Assembly (NCBI GenBank): GCA_018257865.1
Contig: JAEUBA010000001.1
Location: 806,001-870,000 of the forward strand
Origin: Stereocaulon alpinum
Taxonomy: Eukaryota; Ascomycota; Lecanoromycetes; Lecanorales; Stereocaulaceae
Direction: 5' to 3'
Length of the DNA: 64,000 nt
Numbering within the stretch: the stretch's first letter is position 1; every line of letters starts with the position of its first letter. The notes below the pieces were generated by a model. That model was given only the letters and a program-made list of their open reading frames with translations, did not search any database and had not been told where the DNA came from. This document shows, piece after piece, positions 59,481 to 64,000 of the stretch. The translations under genes and the position numbers were made by a program.

Positions 59481-60192
59481 ATGACTAAGTTCCAGATCTC
59501 CGTGACTTCGGACATGGTCTGCCCATGGGTATGTACTCCCTCCCCAAATCTTCCAGGCAACCTCATCTGACAATTCCAAGTGCTATGTGGGCAAGAACAA
59601 ATTAGAACGCGGCATCGCTGCCTACAAAAAAGCCCACCCTTCTTCAAACGACACCTTCGAAACGACCTGGCTTCCCTTCTACCTCAATGCCCAAGCCCCC
59701 AAAATTGGCATCGACAAGCGCGAATACTACAAGTTGAAATTCGGCGATGCAAAAGCCTCTATGATATTTGATCGCCTGACTGCTGTCGGCAAGGACGTGG
59801 GCATCAATTTCAGCTTCGGTGGCAAGACAGGATCGACAAGGGATGCACACAGACTTGCACAACTAGGCAAGGCAAAGGGATTAGATGTGCAGACTAGGAT
59901 TGTGGAGGAGTTGTTCGTTGCGTATTTTGAGAACGAGAAGGATATAACATCTCACGAGGTGCTGAGGGAGGCGGGCGTGAGAGCAGGATTGCCAGAAGAG
60001 GAGGTGCAAGAGTGGCTGAAGAGCGATAAGGGAGGGCCAGAGGTAGACAGGGAGGTTATGGAAGCGCAGGTGAGGGGCGTGAGTGGTGTGCCGAATTTTG
60101 TGCTGCAGGACAAATATGAGATTGGGGGAGCTCAGGATGCGGAGGCTTTCGTCAGTTGTTTCGAAAAGTTGAAGGAAATAGAGGGGACGTGA
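59481..60192 (+). CDS. DsbA/FrnE-like thioredoxin-fold oxidoreductase, 219 aa
   Basis: Two exons (59481-59528 and 59581-60192, intron of 52 nt) encode 219 residues. The short first exon ends exactly inside the active site, so that splicing creates S-D-M-V-C14-P-W-C17-Y-V-G-K, the hallmark of the DsbA/FrnE and 2-hydroxychromene-2-carboxylate isomerase group. The helical insertion follows, and the conserved cis-Pro segment GVSGVPNFVL and GAQDAEAF close the thioredoxin fold. The length is normal for FrnE-type proteins. It is likely a cytosolic disulfide or glutathione-dependent redox enzyme; no signal peptide or organelle signal is seen. The acceptor is AAG (ttccaag) rather than CAG or TAG, but it is needed to make the motif. 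Confidence 0.9.
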
Positions 60193-60621
60193 AGGAACCG
60201 ATACATTTAGCGCTAGCTGAAGCCCAGGTACGGGTTTCCTCAAGTTGAATGCAGCGAAATATAGGTGGTTCCAGTCCCATAGAGCAGCTGTTCCAAACGA
60301 GAATTGAACCGAAATGTCGGGCAATTTTCGAGAACTAACGGTAAAATTCATGGAAAATGACCGTTGTCTTGCTCCATACCTTGACAAGACGGGACTGATT
60401 TGAAGAATCCGCAGCAGAATAGTGCCGTTCGCTGCTCCTTATCTGGGTGAAATAAACCAATACATAGTCAAAATTTGCCTGAGTCTTGCAACTATCTCTA
60501 GTGTGCAAGCAGGAACGCCCTGTATCGATGCAATTCCGTCTAGATTGTACAAGCGTATCAACGCCTCTTGTTGAAGACGTCAAGTGTATCATTCGAACAA
60601 TGTTCTTATATCACCATCCAA
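60193..60621. other. Convergent intergenic region
   Basis: This lies between two 3' ends. No feature is recognised. Confidence 0.5.
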
Positions 60622-62092
60622 TTACCGCCTTACACAAAGGTCACTCCTAATAACCCACTTCTCTCCCTTCGAAACTTCCCTCCCCTCATGAAGCAGACAG
60701 TCCTGGCCATGTTTATGTAGAAGAGCCATTCCCACTTCCAATTCAACAGCGACAGCTTTGGTCCCTTCAGTACTCTTTCCAGAATATTGCTTCGCAGAGC
60801 CGAGTTCAGGATAAAACACCGTTTCTCCTCCGATACAGCCGGTCGCCGGTCCGGTGAGGTAGATGAGTAAAGTCCAGGTTGTCTTTGCTGGCGTTGGTGG
60901 GCTTGTTGGGAGGACTATGTTATTGGCTTCGTCATCTATACGAAGGTGGTTAATCAGTACTTCTCACATGGAACCGTGAGTGCATTTCAACAGGCGCTAT
61001 AACAGAACGTACAAGTCCTCCTCGTCTCCCCAATCTTCGTGTCCGTTTTGGTCATTATCAAAGAGGCCCTCCACAAGCTCTGCGACATGAGTGGGAAGTG
61101 CGTGGATAATACCTATCACGCCTACCTCGAGCCAAAATGAGAAGGGCATATGCCAAGCCCATTCCGCACGATACGATCCATCAAATATGGATGGTGGATC
61201 GAAAACGACGTGCATGTACCAGGTAAGGGTATCCAGAATGGTTGGCGGATCCTCTAGAAAGCTGGTGCATAGAAGCACTGTCTGATATAATATCCAGTTG
61301 ATAACTCATATAGGGAGGAGAACGTTGACGAAGACCCACGTAAAGCAACCCGCAATTATCTGTAGTATAGGAACAATCCTTGCAGCGTCCTCGAGAAGCT
61401 GTGTGCTGATAGGAGCGGTGCTTTGGTTGATGATATCCCAGAATAAATAGCAGAATCAGTAGCAGCCATGATAGGAGGAACCAAAAGATTCGAAGAACTG
61501 GCGTTGCACAGCAAGAAAAGCAAACGAGATTGTGGGCTATCACAGAAAGGGTCGGGAAAACCTACAGTGTTGACCAAAGAACTGGCCAGGACCTGATACC
61601 TAGTCAGAAACTGATTGACTATCACATGGCAAAAAACTTACTATAACGATATATGCGGATTCTAGGATTTAAACCACAGACCTCGCCACCCCAGAGCTTC
61701 TTTGACTCATCGCTGTTTGAGTTTCCGGGATCATTGCTCCCGTTTGATCCAGTTACCAGCTCCTTAAGCGCGGTAGAGTTCCAGAGTTGCTCAGCAAAAG
61801 CAGGGTCATCGAACATCAGGCGGTCATTGACCCTAACGGCCTCTCCTGCCTTGGGACGTACAGACGTTGTAGTCAGTGGCAATTGGGACAGAAATGACAC
61901 AAGTTGCTTGCATAATGTGGAAGTAAAAAGGTTTCGGATAACTATTATCTGTTCTTCTAGCAATGTCTCTAGAGTGAGATCTGTTATAGGTATCAAAGGC
62001 TGTAGTGTAGGCCAATTTGGCGCAGGCACCGGGGGCTCTGGAGCTTTTCGCTTTGCGTGTGACACAGACTTTCCCTGAGTCCTTTGACCCAT
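60622..62092 (-). CDS. 2OG-Fe(II) oxygenase, 263 aa
   Basis: Three exons (61642-62092, 61566-61592, 60622-60935) encode 263 residues. The 27-nt middle exon supplies PGQFFGQH and the last exon begins YDEANNIVLP, so the iron ligands H159-Y-D161 are formed only after intron 2 is removed. The distal ligand is in LLHEGREV and the 2-oxoglutarate Arg in KWVIRSDL. GCIGGETVFYPE and LLIYLTGPATG are further family blocks. Such enzymes hydroxylate proteins or small molecules using O2 and 2-oxoglutarate; the substrate is unknown. There is no signal peptide, and the basic N-terminus (AKRKAPE) may be nuclear. Intron 2 (60936-61565) is 630 nt, ten times the local norm, and contains a decayed membrane-protein relic. 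Intron 1 is 49 nt. Confidence 0.88.
60997..61455 (-). pseudogene. Membrane-protein relic inside intron 2 of the 2OG oxygenase
   Basis: On the same strand as the host gene, one frame is open from 61455 to 60997 except for a single TGA at 61306-61308. It encodes hydrophobic segments and conserved-looking wording: IVPILQIIAGCFTWVFVNVLL, then after the TGA VINWILYQTVLLC, WYMHVVFDPPSIFDGSYRAEWAWH, and MPFSFWLEVGVIGIIHALPTHVAEL, ending in an acidic tail. This looks like the C-terminal part of a multi-pass membrane protein. The TGA would be explained by a TGG Trp to TGA change, or skipped by a 42-nt GT-CAG intron that keeps phase but has a poor donor. I do not recognise the family. A frame-shifted ATG at 61469 (MAATDSAIYSG) might belong to it. 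Confidence 0.4.
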
Positions 62093-62397
62093 CTTAGCTT
62101 TGGTATAAAGGGCACAATAAGTGTCTTAAGCAGTGGGCATGACGTTGGACGACAGCGCCAGGCTAGCTGAATGAGTGGAGTTCACGCTAGTCGGCTAAAC
62201 CTCGCAGAAACTTTCGGTCGCACTGGCATCGTTTGGCTCAGATGCAATCTTCCTGAAATATATTACAGTTTGCTGAGAGATGAGTGTCACATTTCGACAG
62301 CAATAAAAGACGTGACTCTCGTCACCCCTGGCCGATAACCTGTCATCTTTCCCCTTATTCCCTCAGAACCCCCAAAATGCGAAAGCGGCCCTGAAAT
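62093..62397. promoter_or_regulatory. Divergent promoter of 2OG oxygenase and FHL1-like gene
   Basis: The 305-nt gap separates two start codons that point apart. No TATA box or recognised factor site is evident. Confidence 0.5.
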
Positions 62398-64000
62398 ATG
62401 GCAGAGGATCGACTAGAGAGCGCCCAGGCTCCGCAACCTGATGCCGCCCAACAGGAAACCAATCATCAGAGCGTTGAATTAGCAAAACAGGTTGATGTGC
62501 CAGCAAACGAAGTCAAGGATCAGCTAGGCCTGCAGCAACTTGCTCAACAAGCCTCACAATTCACGAACTTGAGCAATGGGATCGTAGAGCCCAGTCCTGA
62601 TGAACACCCTCGAGAGGGCTCTACGAACATTACCGCAGCCACAACTGACTCTGACCCACAACACTTGAACGATGTAGACACTGGTACCGCTAGTTTCCCT
62701 AGGGATGCTACAGATCCTTCTCGGACAAGTGAGAATGCTGGAGAAGTTAGAAATGGAGGTGATGCCCAAACCACATTTCCATTCACGGACGTCGCAGAGG
62801 CTGACGATGCTCTCGGTGCATCATACTGGAATGGTGATCTGAACGGTGATGACTCTTTCGCTGCCACTCAGCTGAATACTGCCCCTTCTACCCCAGACTC
62901 AGAAGAACATCAAATACAGGCCTTTGCAAAACTCGAGTTCGATGATGGCGAATTTTACATGAACACTTACGCGGTGGAACTTGGACGAGACATACATGCA
63001 GCTCGCGAGGCATTCGAGAGGGACCTTCAAGCACGTGAAGGAACGGATTCGACCCCCAGGAAACAAAGTGACAGCCATGGACGTGGTTCGGTCGCCTCGG
63101 AAAGGGTTAAGCAGGAGGATGAGGGAAACCCAACGGGCAGCGTTGCCAGCGAAAGTGGTGTGGTTGTCGCAGATCACAATGGACTAGAACTTGGGAGGAA
63201 GTCGAGGCGCAAGAAATACAAGTCTTCGACTCCTTCATCGCACCAACTGTCCCGGAAAAGCTCAATGCAGTTACCGGCCAAAAAAACCGACTACAACGCT
63301 CTAGCAAGGAGGTCGCTAATGGATCCCTTAAACACGAACGGCTTTGGCCTGGACAGCTTGATGCCATCACCGGATTTGACACCATTAATACCTATACACC
63401 CACCATCATCGGCAGAAGGTGGCCCGATCGGTCACAAGAGCATCTCACGGAAGCACATAAGGATAGCGTTCAACTTCGAAAAGCACTACTTTCAAGTCGA
63501 GATCGTTGGACGAAATGGATGCTTCGTTGATGATGAATGGTATGCGACAGGAGTGGTCCAGCCGCTTGTGAATGGAAGCATCATACAAATCGGTGGAGTC
63601 GGCATACGTTTCGTGCTGCCTGATGTCCCAGTAGGCGAGACGGGTGCTGAGATGGGTATGGGTACCGACCTACTCACTGCTAGCTTCGACCCAGAATATA
63701 GCAGCGAGCGTGAGAGTCAGGAAGAGGACGAAGAGGATGCTGATGATGACGATGATGGCAAAGACGAGGCTGAGGAAGAGCCCGAATCGGTGAAGACACG
63801 AAAGGGAGGCAAGAACAAGGCAGAACCGCCTCCACCTCCACCAGTACCGAAGCGCAAAGGCCCAGGGCGCCCACCTAAGAATGGTATTATTTCTAAGAGA
63901 GAGCAGGCACTGATCGCGAAGAAAGCCCGCGAAGAGGCTAAGGCTGCAGCAGAAAGGAAGGCTGGGAAAGGGAAGAATAGTAAAGATACCAAAGCTTCTA
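62398..64000 (+). CDS. FHL1: FHL1-like FHA-domain transcription factor, 5' part
   Basis: The frame opens at ATG 62398 and stays open to the window edge, giving 534 residues without a stop. The first 165 residues are disordered and acidic. An FHA domain follows in two parts: AFAKLEFDDGEFYMNTYAVELGR near residues 178-200, then a Ser/Lys-rich insert of about 140 residues, then GHKSISRKHIRIAFNF, VGRNGCFVDD and GSIIQIGGVGIRFVLPD. The conserved S-R-K-H and N-G pairs that bind phosphothreonine are present. An acidic tract and an AT-hook-like KRKGPGRPPK motif follow. This order matches fungal Fhl1, which with Ifh1 controls ribosomal-protein genes; the forkhead domain would lie past base 64000. A start further upstream is unlikely because no ATG in frame precedes it closely. 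Confidence 0.8.
   Translation, partial: MAEDRLESAQAPQPDAAQQETNHQSVELAKQVDVPANEVKDQLGLQQLAQQASQFTNLSNGIVEPSPDEHPREGSTNITAATTDSDPQHLNDVDTGTASFPRDATDPSRTSENAGEVRNGGDAQTTFPFTDVAEADDALGASYWNGDLNGDDSFAATQLNTAPSTPDSEEHQIQAFAKLEFDDGEFYMNTYAVELGRDIHAAREAFERDLQAREGTDSTPRKQSDSHGRGSVASERVKQEDEGNPTGSVASESGVVVADHNGLELGRKSRRKKYKSSTPSSHQLSRKSSMQLPAKKTDYNALARRSLMDPLNTNGFGLDSLMPSPDLTPLIPIHPPSSAEGGPIGHKSISRKHIRIAFNFEKHYFQVEIVGRNGCFVDDEWYATGVVQPLVNGSIIQIGGVGIRFVLPDVPVGETGAEMGMGTDLLTASFDPEYSSERESQEEDEEDADDDDDGKDEAEEEPESVKTRKGGKNKAEPPPPPPVPKRKGPGRPPKNGIISKREQALIAKKAREEAKAAAERKAGKGKNSKDTKAS

Noticed and set aside
1..64000. CRISPR arrays, bacterial operons, rRNA genes, prophage
   Set aside because: None found; introns and gene families are fungal, and no regularly spaced repeats or rRNA sequence were seen.

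Overview
The window is nuclear DNA from a filamentous ascomycete (Pezizomycotina). The reasons are: short spliceosomal introns (mostly 46-67 nt) with GTRNGT donors, CTRAY-like branch sites and YAG acceptors; fungal-type proteins (two C2H2 factors, a Gti1/Pac2 WOPR regulator, neutral trehalase, an FHL1-type FHA protein, a secreted Ser/Thr-rich wall-type protein); and long intergenic gaps with no operon-like packing. I cannot name the species. Exon boundaries were derived by hand: each junction was accepted only if it restored the reading frame and, where possible, a known motif.

Layout. 1-9 kb: the 3' end of a kinase-like gene ending in a 70-nt G homopolymer, a hypothetical protein, a two-finger C2H2 factor, then a 3.5-kb gap. 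9-19.6 kb: a membrane-anchored aspartyl-protease-like protein without its first catalytic Asp, a chromate transporter with a GC-AG intron, a hypothetical protein, a secreted protein with a duplicated exon, and a frameshifted short-chain dehydrogenase. 21.5-31.6 kb: COG5, a second C2H2 factor, divergent COA6 and SYS1, and a Gti1/Pac2 WOPR regulator followed by about 3.8 kb of upstream DNA without genes. 35-50.8 kb: mitochondrial asparaginyl-tRNA synthetase, a PARG-like (DUF2263) protein, a transposon-relic zone, neutral trehalase, a small conserved membrane protein and coatomer alpha. 51-64 kb: a lipase pseudogene with two lesions, a low-complexity protein, a two-TM kelch protein, a DsbA/FrnE-like oxidoreductase, a 2OG-Fe(II) oxygenase with a decayed membrane-protein relic in one intron, and the start of an FHL1-like factor that runs off the window.

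How the genes work together. Most are independent housekeeping or regulatory genes, and I see no biosynthetic or defence cluster. Three act in Golgi traffic (COG5, SYS1, coatomer alpha) and two in mitochondria (COA6, mitochondrial AsnRS), but they are scattered. The points most worth following are the relic nested in the oxygenase intron, the lipase and SDR lesions, the pseudo-protease, the exon duplication, and the 200-bp terminal-inverted-repeat element near 42.2 kb.
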